Assembly (NCBI GenBank): GCA_033002965.1
Contig: JAURVB010001696.1
Span: forward strand, 46,962-110,961
DNA length: 64,000 nt
Direction of reading: 5' to 3'
Origin: Piper betle
Lineage: Eukaryota; Streptophyta; Magnoliopsida; Piperales; Piperaceae
The notes beneath the pieces are model-generated. The model was not told where the DNA came from. It worked only from the letters and a program-made list of their open reading frames with translations, and made no database searches. Below are positions 1-9,284 of this stretch, piece by piece (the stretch's first letter is position 1; every line of letters begins with the position of its first letter). Position numbers and translations under genes: made by a program.

Positions 1-99
1 TTCTATAGCTTAGTACATGAATGAACTCATTCTTTACTAGTAAACAAATAAGTGTCTTTTGCATGCCTACTAATTCAATGTTTGTTTTTGGTGCTGTAG

Positions 100-217
100 A
101 CTTATGACCGTTCTATTCAAACATGGATTGACTGCAGGCTACAAAACATGCCCAAAGACTCAACAAATGCTTCAAAATCTGACGCTTACACTGAATTATG
201 TGTTAAGAAGTTTGATT
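100..217 (+). pseudogene. Plant U-box E3 ligase relic, U-box exon
   Basis: This is the U-box of a plant PUB-type ubiquitin ligase, the domain that recruits the E2 enzyme. An acceptor-like AG at 98-99 precedes it. The first part (from 100) reads TYDRS-IQTWID, and after a one-base frame change the second part reads GYKTCPKTQQMLQNLTLTLN then YVLRSLI, a close match to the core of U-boxes in the PUB-ARM family. The frameshift and a missing residue show it is dead. The exon stops abruptly after SLI at about 217, where plastid DNA begins. The rest of the same gene, its ARM repeats, resumes at 2301. The linker and any intron between U-box and ARM domain are gone. The family call is strong; the exact PUB member is not known. 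Confidence 0.8.
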
Positions 218-645
218 CGCTTTTTTTTAAGAATTGAAGTAGGAGTACTCATTTCATGTAAGGTTCTATCCTTCAATACAATAGTGATATGATAGGCGGG
301 TTTTTTTATCAGATAACTACGCCCTTGAGCCCGAGTCTTTAACCTTTCAAAATAGCTACCTCTTTAACTTCCGTTGAAACCCAGATTGTGACTAGTGCTT
401 GCTGCTGTGGAATAAAGCAATTTAAAAATGGGATAAGATGCTCGGTAGGGCATGAGTTTGAGTAGTGTAAGTGTTTCCACATAAGAATGTCTACGAATCT
501 GATCAATTACTCTTCGTGCCTTCTGAGCTGAAATGTGTACATCTCTTGCAAAAGCTTGTACTCGAGTTCTCGCAATTCTCTTTAATCTATGCTTTTCCTC
601 ACTCTTCTCTGCCTTTCTCCAACTTGACATACATTTTTTACCTCT
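218..645 (-). pseudogene. rpl22: rpl22 fragment (plastid ribosomal protein L22) in NUPT
   Basis: Read on the minus strand, 645 down to 364 contains the L22 core [15 protein letters not shown], followed by [13 protein letters not shown] and HNLGFN. After a short deletion and a one-base loss near 346, the reading continues through EV.....LK.RLKTRAQGRSYLIK to a tail containing HITIVLKDRTLHEMSTPTS, which ends at the host junction near 218. L22 is a large-subunit protein of the plastid ribosome; here it is a non-functional nuclear copy. The segment beyond about 645 toward the rpoB piece is not recognised with confidence. Confidence 0.85.
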
Positions 646-689
646 GACCAATGAATGAAAAACTCCTATTTTACGTTTTATAGACCCCC

Positions 690-1062
690 CAATGACCAAC
701 CCTTGCATGAATGGCTAAAGATCCAATAAGCCCAACATTGATTCCTTCGGACGTGTCAATTGGGCAAATACGCCCATAGTGACTAGTATGGATATCTCGT
801 ATCCGAAAGCTGGCGGTTCGCCCCATCAATCCTCCAGGACCCAAATAACTCGATTTTCGCCCATGAACTATTTGAGTCAATGGATTCGTTCGATCCAAAA
901 CTTGAGATAAAGGGTGTAGCTCGAAAAACGATTCATAAGTGGTTGTTAATGGAGTTGAAGTTACCAAATTCTGAGGAGTCAGTATCAATTTATGGCAGAT
1001 TGCTCCACATATAGTTCCTCGAACCACATTTTTTAAACAAACTAGAGCCAATCCAAATTGAT
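690..1062 (-). pseudogene. rpoB: rpoB fragment (plastid RNA polymerase beta subunit) in NUPT
   Basis: The minus strand from 1062 to about 690 encodes an internal stretch of the plastid-encoded RNA polymerase beta subunit: [90 protein letters not shown] and [11 protein letters not shown]. About 124 of the ~1070 residues are present, without a start or stop, and several residues differ from the usual plastid sequence. It ends at GHWG, where it joins the rpl22 piece, and on the other side it abuts the atpA piece pointing the other way. It is a dead nuclear copy. Confidence 0.88.
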
Positions 1063-2300
1063 TCAAGTGGATGATGGCATTGCTCGTATTCACGGTCTTG
1101 ATGAAGTAATGGCAGGAGAATTAGTAGAATTTGATGAGGGTACAATAGGCATTGCTCTAAACTTGGAATCAAATAATGTTGGCGTTGTATTAATGGGCGA
1201 CGGTTTGATGATACAAGAAGGAAGTTCTGTAAAAGCAACAGGAAGAATTGCTCAAATACCGGTGAGTGAGGCTTATTTGGGGCGTGTTATAAATGCTCTG
1301 GCTAAACCCATTGATGGGAGAGGTGAAATTTCTGCTTCTGAATCTCGGTTAATTGAATCTCCCGCTCCGGGCATTATTTCAAGACGTTCCGTATATGAGC
1401 CTCTTCAAACAGGTCTTATTGCTATTGATTCGATGATCCCTATAGGACGCGGCCAGCGAGAATTAATTATTGGGGACAGACAGACTGGAAAAACAGCAGT
1501 AGCCACAGATACTATTCTTAATCAAAAAGGGCAAAATGTAATATGTGTTTATGTAGCTATTGGTCAAAAAGCATCCTCCGTGGCTCAGGTAGTGACTACT
1601 TTCCAGGAGCAAGGGGCAATGGAATATACTATTGTAGTAGCCGAAACGGCGGATTCCCCTGCGACATTACAATACCTTGCGCCTTATACAGGGGCGGCTC
1701 TTGCTGAATATTTTATGTACCGTGAACGACATACTTCAATAATTTATGATGATCCCTCCAAACAAGCACAAGCACTATCGCCAAATGTCTCTTCTATTAA
1801 GAAGGCCGCCGGGGCGCGAAGCTTATCCAGGAGATGCTTTTTATTTACATTCACGCCTTTTGGAAAGAGCTGCTAAATTAAATTCTCGTTTAGGTGAAGG
1901 AAGTATGACCGCTTTACCAATAGTTGAGACTCAATCCGGGGACGTTTCGGCTTATATTCCCACTAATGTGATTTCGATTACAGATGGACAAATATTCTTA
2001 TCCGCGGATCTCTTCAATGCTGGAATTCGTCCGGCTATTAACGTGGGTATTTCGGTCTCCAGAGTAGGATCCGCGGCTCAAATTAAAGCCATGAAACAGG
2101 TAGCTGGTAAATTAAAATTGGAACTAGCGCAATTCGCAGAGCTAGAAGCCTTTGCGCAATTTGCTTCTGATCTTGATAAAGCCACCCAAAACCAATTGGC
2201 AAGAGGTCAACGATTACGCGAGTTGCTTAAACAATCTCAATCAGCTCCCCTTGCGGTCGAAGAACAGATAGTTACTATTTATACTGGAGCGAATGGGTAT
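1060..2300 (+). pseudogene. atpA: atpA fragment (plastid ATP synthase alpha subunit) in NUPT
   Basis: This covers about 410 of ~505 residues of the CF1 alpha subunit. It starts at [15 protein letters not shown] and runs through the Walker A motif GDRQTGKT (near 1472-1495), [15 protein letters not shown], and [13 protein letters not shown] one-base insertion near 1777-1780 then moves the frame to [20 protein letters not shown] and on to [20 protein letters not shown] and TGANGYL. At ~2300 it is replaced by host ARM-repeat sequence; the C-terminal ~60 residues are missing. The stretch 1746-2486 forms a chance fusion reading frame of plastid atpA and ARM sequence. With no N-terminus and a frameshift it is non-functional. 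Confidence 0.92.
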
Positions 2301-2716
2301 CTCTCCAAATATGAAAACAATAAAGGTTTGATAATGTTAGCTGCAGCTGTTCCTCGTATTGTGGAAGTTCTTAAAAGAGGAAGCATGGAAGCGAGAGAGA
2401 TTGATGCGGCCACCCTGTTTAGCTTATCTCTCATAGATGAGAATAAGATCGTAATTGGGCATCTGGTGCCATTAAAGCTCTACTAGATCTACTCCAAAGA
2501 GGAAGTTCAAGAGGAAAGAAAGATGCAGCTACAGCTCTTTCCACTTTTGCTGCAGTTCTACTTGCTCTGTGTAAGAAAGAGGTGGAAAATTTGACTTGCA
2601 TCGGAAGATTGGGTGCTAGAATTCCTCTTACAGAGCTTGCAAGGAATGGTACTGATAGAGCAAATGGGAAGGCCTACTCTTTACTACAATATTTGGCCAA
2701 GATTAAGCAGACGTAA
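2301..2716 (+). pseudogene. Plant U-box E3 ligase relic, ARM-repeat part
   Basis: This is the continuation of the gene whose U-box lies at 100-217. Residues [33 protein letters not shown] and [17 protein letters not shown] are typical ARM repeats of PUB proteins. A one-base shift near 2460 is needed to continue into [20 protein letters not shown]. Then an internal deletion, probably of about two repeats, joins ATALS directly to AAVLLALCKKEVENLT, followed by IGRLGARIPLTELARNGTDR and a TAA at 2714-2716. The carboxy end is of the normal type, so the original gene ended here. The insert, the frameshifts and the deletion make it a pseudogene. Confidence 0.85.
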
Positions 2717-3500
2717 AAGTTTTGGACAAGTGAGAAGTTTTTGCTCTGTTCTCTGCGATCCCGATACTAAACTTTCTTAATTGCTTGTTGGAAGCAGAAT
2801 TGTGAAGTACAAATTCTGCCCGAATTTGTTTTTATTCTTTCTTGCAGCCTGTAAATGTGAAGTGTTTTTTACAATTTTGTAAATATCGACACTCAATGTG
2901 TTGGTGTTGGTTCATGAGTTAGAATAAACTCAAATGCATGTGAAATGTGCTTGACTTGAAGACAAATTAAGCGAGTTTGGCTCGAGCTTATTCAACTCAA
3001 TTAGCAAACATAATTCCAAGCCTCTGGCTCATTATATTTAATTTACAAAATAATTTCTTCAAGAACTGTCTTACCATTTAGTTATATTCTATTTTCAGGA
3101 CAAAATCTTTCCATACAGAATCAATCTCTTTTGATTGAGCTCCTTGTCTTAAATAAAATCTTTCCCTCATCATTGTTTTATATTAACAAAATACAATTCA
3201 CCTCCTTTTGCCAAATCAATATTTCCAGGAACAAGTAGATCTTTATAAATAAAATCCTTCTATCAGACCATAATTAACCAACTATATTATGTTCGATAAA
3301 TCCTTCTCAAATTCAATTTAATCGATAAATAGATAATAGTTATATTCCATTTAGTCTAAGTTTACGACTGCAGTTCGTGAACTTGGTACTTACAAGGAGC
3401 TTCTCTGTTCTCAGGTTTCGTTAAACTTTGAGATGCTTTCTCATCTCCTTTTAAATGCTGATAATACTGTGTAAAGTTGTATACAATTTTCATGTTGCAG
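2717..3500. repeat. Left edge of the duplicated block, no gene seen
   Basis: I see no gene here. From about 2890 the sequence matches 12720-13327 nearly base for base with small indels, so this is where the similarity between block 1 and block 2 begins. It is AT-rich and most likely intronic sequence of the AGD gene. Confidence 0.7.
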
Positions 3501-4020
3501 TTGGAGCATATGTTAGCTGATCCTCCAACCCAGTTCATGAGCATGGACTTGCAAGAAGTGAAGGTCACTGGTTTTACTCCAGTTTAGAAACAACGAAAAA
3601 ATTTGCTTTCTTGGAGTCTATTAGAGCAGCTAGGGATGCCCACCTGAGATATTTCAAGCAGGGACATGGCAGCAGTGTTGCAGAAATCGGCCGATTCCGT
3701 GCGGAATCGGCCGATTTAAATCGGAATCGGTTTTTTAGGAAATTACCAAAATACCCTAGGTATGATTTTTATTAAATTATTTAAGCATGGGTAAAATGGT
3801 AATTTGGATTTTAAAACCTAAAATCAAATCCCCCGACACCGCCGCCGCTCGTCCGCCCGCCGCCGCCCGATTTCCGCCTCCGCCGTGCGGCCCCGACTCC
3901 GCGCTCGCCGCCGACCGGGCTGCCGACCTCGCCGCCGACCTCGCAACGTCGCCGCCCACCCGTGGCCGGACCGAATCGGGCACGCACGATCGCCGCCGAC
4001 TCCGCCGCCGGCTCCGGGCC

Positions 4021-4105
4021 GCCGACGGTTCGTCCGGCCGGGCTGCCGACGGTTCGTCCGGCCGGGCTGCCGACATCGACCGGGCTGCCGACATCCTCCG
4101 ACATC
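4021..4105. repeat. GC-rich 24-bp tandem repeat inside hAT element 1
   Basis: Two exact 24-bp units (4021-4044 and 4045-4068, starting GCCGACGGTTCGTCC) are followed by two shortened, diverged units starting GCCGACATC. The open frames across it in both directions are by-products of the base composition. Confidence 0.8.
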
Positions 4106-4188
4106 GCCGCCGTGAGACTCGCCGCCGACCGGGCCGCCGGTGGCGGCGGGGGGTAAAAATCGTACGGTGGCATTCTTGTAATTAAAAG

Positions 4189-4213
4189 TTGACTCGAGTC
4201 TAACTCGAGTCAA
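4189..4213. repeat. Perfect 11-bp hairpin TTGACTCGAGT/ACTCGAGTCAA
   Basis: Two perfectly complementary 11-bp arms with a 3-base loop. It sits just after TTGTAATTAAAA. The same context with a related hairpin occurs twice in the Mutator-like element, at 26973-26999 and 27320-27344. Confidence 0.85.
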
Positions 4214-4559
4214 AAATAATAATTAATTAGAAATAATTTAAAAAAATCTTAAAAAATATTTAAAAATATCAAAAACTATAATACACAGAATAATATCAAA
4301 ATAACATCAATACTTAATTTTAATATATTTATATTATAAATTGTCAAATTATTATATATAACTGATTAAATTAATTTGGACCGATTCAACTGAACCGATT
4401 CCTGGCCGATTCAGACCGATTCCGATTCCGATTCCGATTCACTGGAAAACCGATTCCGATTCCGATTCCGATTTATGCAACCATGCATGGCAGTGGTAGA
4501 TTTTTCAATTGAAAATTTTTCTATGATGTGGTCAAATATTCCACGTTCATATTTCAAAG

Positions 4560-5349
4560 GTGAGAAACCAGAATGCAAACAAAGTATCCATTATCTATCT
4601 TATTTAGGACTCTGTGCTAGTATTAAGTCAGCCTAAGCAAATATATATGTGCAGTGAGATCACTCACACTTGATCTTGATTTAGGACCCGCTTGTTTAGT
4701 CAATGCTTTGCTCGTATGGGAAAAGTTCTTCAAATCCAAGATGTGAGGGTGTTGCATGATGAACTTCCTATTAAGGGTGAATGCCATCTATTTTCTTGAG
4801 GGTTTACTTACCTGAGGTTTCTTCAGAATAAAACGAGTGGATTTTTGCTTCTAAGAGCTTTTTTTTATTATTATGGAATATATGACTGCAAAATTTTTTA
4901 TGTCTGTATGAGTCTGCTATTTTAGCCAGCAACATCTGGAGGGTCATGCTCTGGTGTGATTGAGATGTATTAATTTATTAATAACTATTTCTAGGAAAAG
5001 GAACCATAGAAAAGGGTTTTCTTTCATACAATACATTAATATAAATATCATGGAATTAGTCCTTGGAGAAGTATCTTATTGTTGAATATAAGTGGCTCTT
5101 ATGGTTGAATGTGTCTGCTATGTTTTCCCCTTGAGTTTATTGTTGACAAGATCCTGTTAGAATTTCGAGTCGCCATGAAATGAACAAGGTAGAAATATTT
5201 TATTTCATGGTGACTTATTTTATTGTCTCAATTTTGTAGTGGAGTTTCTGCCATTAGGGTTAAAAACCTTCCCCGAAAGATAATATCTCAATTAAGGAGA
5301 CGTACATTCAGTTCAACGTAATCAATGTGGTTGCTATAGTATTCATTAA
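4560..5349. other. AGD intron sequence, no gene
   Basis: This stretch aligns with 16784-17511 in block 2 and in part with 38547-39076 in block 3. It is AT-rich, with no coding potential seen, and is probably the intron between ArfGAP and ankyrin exons. Confidence 0.6.
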
Positions 5350-5685
5350 AGGCCCATTTAGTTGGTATGAAAATAATGTAAATGAAAAATAATTTTAATA
5401 GAAACAAAAATGCAATAAAATAAATTGAAATCAAAATTTTAAATATTTTTTTTCATGTTTAGATAATAGGAAAATAATATGAAAATGAAATATTTTTCTC
5501 ATGTTTGACTCCCAAAACTTCCCCAATGTGAAGAAAAGTTACTTTGTAAAATTTTTACATAGACCTGCTTTAACTGAATCTAAAATTTTCTTTAACTAAA
5601 TTTCTTGACAACCAAATATAAAGAAATTTTTTATATCTAAGTTTTACAATTCTTTTATATCATTTCAAAACAACCAAACATACCC
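5350..5685. mobile_element. Tourist-like MITE, copy in block 1 (336 bp)
   Basis: Starts AGGCCCATTTAGTTGGTATG and ends CAACCAAACATACCC, an imperfect inverted pair. It follows TAA at 5347-5349; the right-hand flank has decayed to AAA. The same element lies at the same point of blocks 2 and 3, where the TAA duplication is clearer. The three-base TAA target fits the PIF/Harbinger (Tourist) group. Confidence 0.7.
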
Positions 5686-6165
5686 AAAGTTTGTTTAACT
5701 TGGAAGGATACTCTGTTTTTTCTGATATAGAGACACCTTTTTCGTGATCACTTAACTGTGAATCATCACTGATTTGGCCTTCTTTGAAGCTATCAGTAGA
5801 GGACATTAAGAGAGCATACAAGCTCCTTGTGACATCTGATTATGATTCCGATACGACTTATGAAGAGTTGGTAGTTGGTGATACCTATCATTCATGTGAC
5901 GTACAGGACAGAATGAATAATATAAGTATTGATATACCCCACGATCCACAGGCTTGTCATTTGATAGAATCAGGCAATGCATGCTTCTTGTCTTCAATGT
6001 TGTTCCGTATTGCATCTTGCATGCCATGGGGAGGATCTTGCTGTGATGGAGCTTCTTTTACAATTTGGTGCAGATATTAATGGGCGCAATTTCCGTGGAA
6101 GAACCTCTGATTCATATGCTAAATATTTATATGCTGATATGATCACAATTGTTATTTTGTAACCT

Positions 6166-6830
6166 CTGATCATGATGTTTAGTTGATTTACCAGTCAGAT
6201 ATCCATTTATATTAGGTACAACGTTTATACTTTGTTTGGATTAATAGTTAGTTCCAATCCTATTATAAAACTTCTCACATAATGATATTATTTGTCTTAT
6301 GCACTAAAAGATTCATGATGGTTGTGTAGATACATGCCCGTCTGGCTTCATATTCTTTTTCCTAATCTCTTATGTTCTCAACCTGATAATGTTCCGTATA
6401 TACTTGATGACACCGAGGGGAGCACGGTCGATAATAATCTTAATGTTCTTATTGTGTTTCATTCATGAAAAAGATTCTTTTATATATGCAAAAATAGACT
6501 GTATTGACAAACATTGTAGTTTTTATGATTGATTTAATGGGAGAAACAATTGCTGAAAGTTACAAGAAATGTGAAGATAAAGCCGGTGTGCCATTACAGT
6601 AAACAAAAATGGACCAAAAATCTCATATTTACAATGCTGAAATAACTATCATTCATATAGTAATTTGAAAACTATAAGCTCTAATGGATTCTTCTCTCAA
6701 TTACGGCAAGCTCCAAATTCCCAAAATTTATACTTGCATCCTTGATCAAAAAGCTCAAGGCCACGTTCATGGCCTGTGTTGAAAGATTGAATATTTGTGA
6801 AGACTCGAAACCAGAAAAATCAGGCCATGA
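6166..6830. other. Spacer between AGD and ClpS-like relics
   Basis: Matches parts of 17990-19237 and 39840-40040 in later blocks. I see no gene; the open frame at 6742-6993 on the plus strand is the antisense of the ClpS-like exons. Confidence 0.5.
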
Positions 6831-7412
6831 TAGAGTCTGGTTCAATTGCAGTATCACCCCTCCAGGACCAACGTTTGAGCATAGAATTCAGCATGCTCCT
6901 GCCAACCAAGACGAGTATGAGCTGCTCAATTTTGTCTTCGTAAAAGAAGCACAAACAGCAAGAAAAGAAAAGAAAAAGAAAAACCCATTTTAAAGCCGCT
7001 AAAATGAAGTACCTTCAAAGCAACTATAAGCGCTGCAACTCCTTGTTCTAGGGATTCATGGAATTTTTTTGCTTCATTAGGTGAAACAGAGAGAACAACT
7101 TTTGGTACAACTTTTACTGTAAAGAACATGATAAGCACTGTTTCAGAGCTGATAACATGAAGATCATTACCCTTTCACAACATAACATGCGTAAATTTAT
7201 TTGATTTATTGATGTTTAAAACAAGATATATTAAATGCAAGATACCAGTTGGAAGCATTCTTTGACTATCTAAATTTAACCGAGTCATAGATGCTTTGAC
7301 AGCAAGATGAAATACCTAAGTTTTCAGAATGTCTCACATCATCAATGAGCAAAACTCTATAACTGTCTCCACTGCTACCTCCTCTTCTATCTCTCACGGA
7401 CCCAATATCTCC
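6831..7412 (-). pseudogene. ClpS-like protease adaptor gene, block 1 (degraded)
   Basis: ClpS adaptors hand N-degron substrates to the Clp protease, in plants in plastids. Three minus-strand exons are visible. Exon 7316-7412 encodes GDIGSVRDRRGGSSGDSYRV then LLIDDVRHSENL, with donor GT. Exon 7013-7116, after acceptor ...TTACAG, encodes VKVVPKVVLSVSPNEAKKFH and GVAALIVALK. The last exon, ~6831-6898, encodes EHAEFYAQ and ends near AIEPD. The pattern YRVLL..D, V...VPS.S.DEA, EHAEFY, R.SAIEPD fits the ClpS fold. The last exon is frameshifted in this copy (a TGA replaces the VRGGVRS stretch), so it is probably dead. Upstream exons are not defined. Function is inferred from motif order. Confidence 0.62.
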
Positions 7413-8770
7413 TGTAAATAACGGAAAATTGTGTCAAAGATACAGACATACATTTTTTGCAACCAGGCAGACCTCAATTACTGTAGACATCAAGATTATT
7501 ATCCATGCAAGTGAATCCAGTGAGAGTTAGCAAGACTCAGCTACAATGATGTGCTAAACCATTGAGTCTTCTAAGTGTAAGGATATGGGTACATAAAAGT
7601 TCATCAAGCAACATCAAGCCTACTTACTATGCAAGTGCAAGCCAATGAGTTCTCCGCAAATTCCTCTAATGATTTAGTCAACCATTGAAAACAACTACAC
7701 TCGATCTCCAACATAATTTTGCAAGAAATTAAATATTGTGGGATTTATATAGCAGATGGAAAGAGTGAATCCCACAAAAGCAATTCAACAACAAACAAAT
7801 AAAACATCAATTGAACATACATAAGGAGAAGAACCTATTGACCAGATGAAAACAATCTGAAAGCAGCAAACATGTTTAATCAGATGGAAGATGATTTGAA
7901 CCACAATTATGTAATCAACCACCAATAGAAGTCCATTGAACCACTAAAATAATAGTCAAGTACTGCACAAACTCTAACCTTTTTTCTAAGAAAAATGAAA
8001 AAAAATACTCTGGATTCTTCTCAGAAACCAAGCTAAACTAAGGTATGCCACAAATCCACAAAAAATACATTTGGAAAAAATCTAAAAGCTATTAAAGAAA
8101 GCATGTTTAATCAGGTGGAAGATGATTTGAATCACAATGATGAGAGGGGTGCATGACCAGTCAATCTAATTATCTATTCTTGGTTAGCTTTAGAAAAGAA
8201 AATAAAAAAAATCTATCTTTTAGTTTGTGCCCCCAATTTCATTGTGAGTACTTAATTAGATTCTGCACTTAAAAATAAATATATTACACAACAAACTCCG
8301 TCAACAATTGAAGCTTTATATGGTCATCCCTGCACCAAATTCTTCAATTATCAAGTAAATTAAGAAGTAACAATGTAGCTGAACAAAATTAGCTGCAGTG
8401 AAATCCAACATAAACAGTATCTGATCTTTCTTTTTCTTTTTTCCTTTCATTAGACAGAGTATAATAAATTGCACGATTAAAAAACTCTGATACTAAACAA
8501 ATAACATTCTAGTGCAACATGAGTCATATCAAAGGCTAAATGGGTAGTAAAGATAGTCCAAAATAAGCCATTCTCACTGCCATACCATTTTCTGGCAGTG
8601 CGAAATGGATAGGAAAAGATTAGAAAAAGAACTCAACCAACCGGAGGAGAGAAGAGATAAATCCATTACACTCATTTATTCCATTAGCAAACTGAAGTTC
8701 TATCTCTGTTTTATCTTTTGGCCTTTAACAAGGTTGTTACAAACCTGTCAACTAATATAACCATCCTCCA
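7413..8770. other. Conserved block sequence without clear exons
   Basis: Repeated in block 2 (19795-21000), block 3 (37750-38460 and 40601-41480) and in part in block 4. It may be introns of the ClpS-like gene. I see no open frame or RNA gene I can support. Confidence 0.5.
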
Positions 8771-8774
8771 ACCA

Positions 8775-9134
8775 GCTGCACGTAGGGACAAAATTAAAAT
8801 TCCTGAAACTTGATGAGACTTCTTGGTTGTGTCAATGCCAGAAACTCCAAAAGCAATATTTTTAACCTCTTACTATATGCCTTGCAACCAGAGCACTTAT
8901 TACAAGGACAATAATTATGAACTGAAAGTGAAGTGCTAAACATGGGATTCAATCCGAAATTAAATGCATGGCTAAAATTATACAAATCTAGAAAATGAAA
9001 GACACACAAACACACATGAACAACTGCTGACAGTTTGGTTTGCTTGAAAATGAAGTGGCAATGGCAGAAGAGTGTCCAACTCCAAAGTGGTGAAGTTCAT
9101 TAAGAGAAGAAAATGCTAACCCAAAATGAGCCAT
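8775..9134 (-). pseudogene. Unassigned conserved exons (possible small membrane protein), block 1
   Basis: Three exon-like pieces between the NLR and the ClpS-like exons recur in all four blocks. Piece A starts at ATG 9134 (MAHFGLAFSSLNELHHFGVG, then HSSAIATSFSSKPNCQQLFM). Piece B is near 8872-8937, after an acceptor-like TTTAG, and encodes LHFQFIIIVLVISALVAR, a hydrophobic helix. Piece C is near 8775-8790 and would encode DGYIS then stop, though its acceptor AG is damaged here (TTGGAG). A donor GT after ATGT in piece A would join A to B in frame. The pieces could be one ~75-90 residue membrane protein, 5' exons of the ClpS-like gene, or NLR 3' UTR exons. I do not recognise a family. Confidence 0.35.
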
Positions 9135-9284
9135 CTTTGTGAACCATCCATACACCTCTGTTCCTGCATATGTGAATGATGATCAGTGTGAAATTGAGCC
9201 TCTAGATGTCAAATCAGCCAAGACATATCGATACGTGATTACCTCCAAATTCGAAAAAAGGAACTTTTACATGGTCATCATAAT

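Larger units (their letters stand above)
218..2300. mobile_element. Nuclear plastid DNA insert (NUPT), three-piece mosaic
   Basis: About 2.08 kb of plastid DNA lies inside a nuclear U-box pseudogene. It joins the C-terminal part of rpl22 (minus), an internal piece of rpoB (minus) and most of atpA (plus). These genes are not adjacent in angiosperm plastid genomes, so fragments were joined before or during insertion. Both outer edges are sharp: host U-box coding sequence stops at ~217 and host ARM coding sequence resumes at ~2301. The plastid genes carry frameshifts and small deletions, so the insert is not recent. Edges are placed to within a few bases by where protein similarity changes. Confidence 0.85.
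3673..4485. mobile_element. Non-autonomous hAT element 1 (813 bp)
   Basis: The element is flanked by an exact 8-bp duplication, CATGGCAG (3665-3672 and 4486-4493), absent as a pair in block 2 at the same place (14238-14260). Its ends are imperfect inverted repeats: CAGTGTTGCAGAAATCGG on the left and CATGGTTGCATAAATCGG read from the right. Subterminal arrays of GATTCCGATTCCG-like repeats follow. The inside is very GC-rich (3830-4155) and codes for nothing convincing. A subterminal stretch with TTATTTAAGCATGGGTAAAA is shared with the two other hAT elements in this window. The 8-bp duplication places it in the hAT superfamily. Confidence 0.85.
3501..6165 (+). pseudogene. AGD-type ArfGAP (BAR-PH-ArfGAP-ANK) relic, block 1
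   Basis: AGD proteins of this class are GTPase-activating proteins for ARF GTPases in vesicle traffic, built BAR, PH, ArfGAP, ankyrin. Here a BAR exon is at 3501-3563 (LEHMLAD..TQFMSMDLQEVK) and a second BAR exon at ~3590-3661 (FAFLESIRAARDAHLRYFKQ), fused by deletion of the exons between. Its donor is GG instead of GT and a hAT element follows at 3673. At about 4540 the BAR intron is joined directly to the last bases of the ArfGAP exon, so the PH domain and almost all of the ArfGAP domain are deleted. The ankyrin exon lies at ~5784-6137 (DIKRAYKLLVTSDYDSDTTY, LHLACHGEDLAVMELLLQFG) with a one-base insertion near 5980 and loss of LHHCF. Clearly dead. Confidence 0.82.

Noticed and set aside
364..2486. 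Functional rpl22, rpoB and atpA genes
   Set aside because: Each lacks its start or end, they are joined in an order not found in plastids, and atpA and rpl22 have frame changes; they sit inside a nuclear pseudogene.
3777..4213. Overlapping Pro/Arg/Ala-rich open frames on both strands
   Set aside because: They arise from a GC-rich, stop-poor repeat inside a hAT element; no domain, no codon pattern, all frames open.
6742..6993. Plus-strand frame of 83 residues, also at 39995 and 58436
   Set aside because: It lies antisense to ClpS-like exons and introns; the minus strand has the splice sites and the recognisable motifs.
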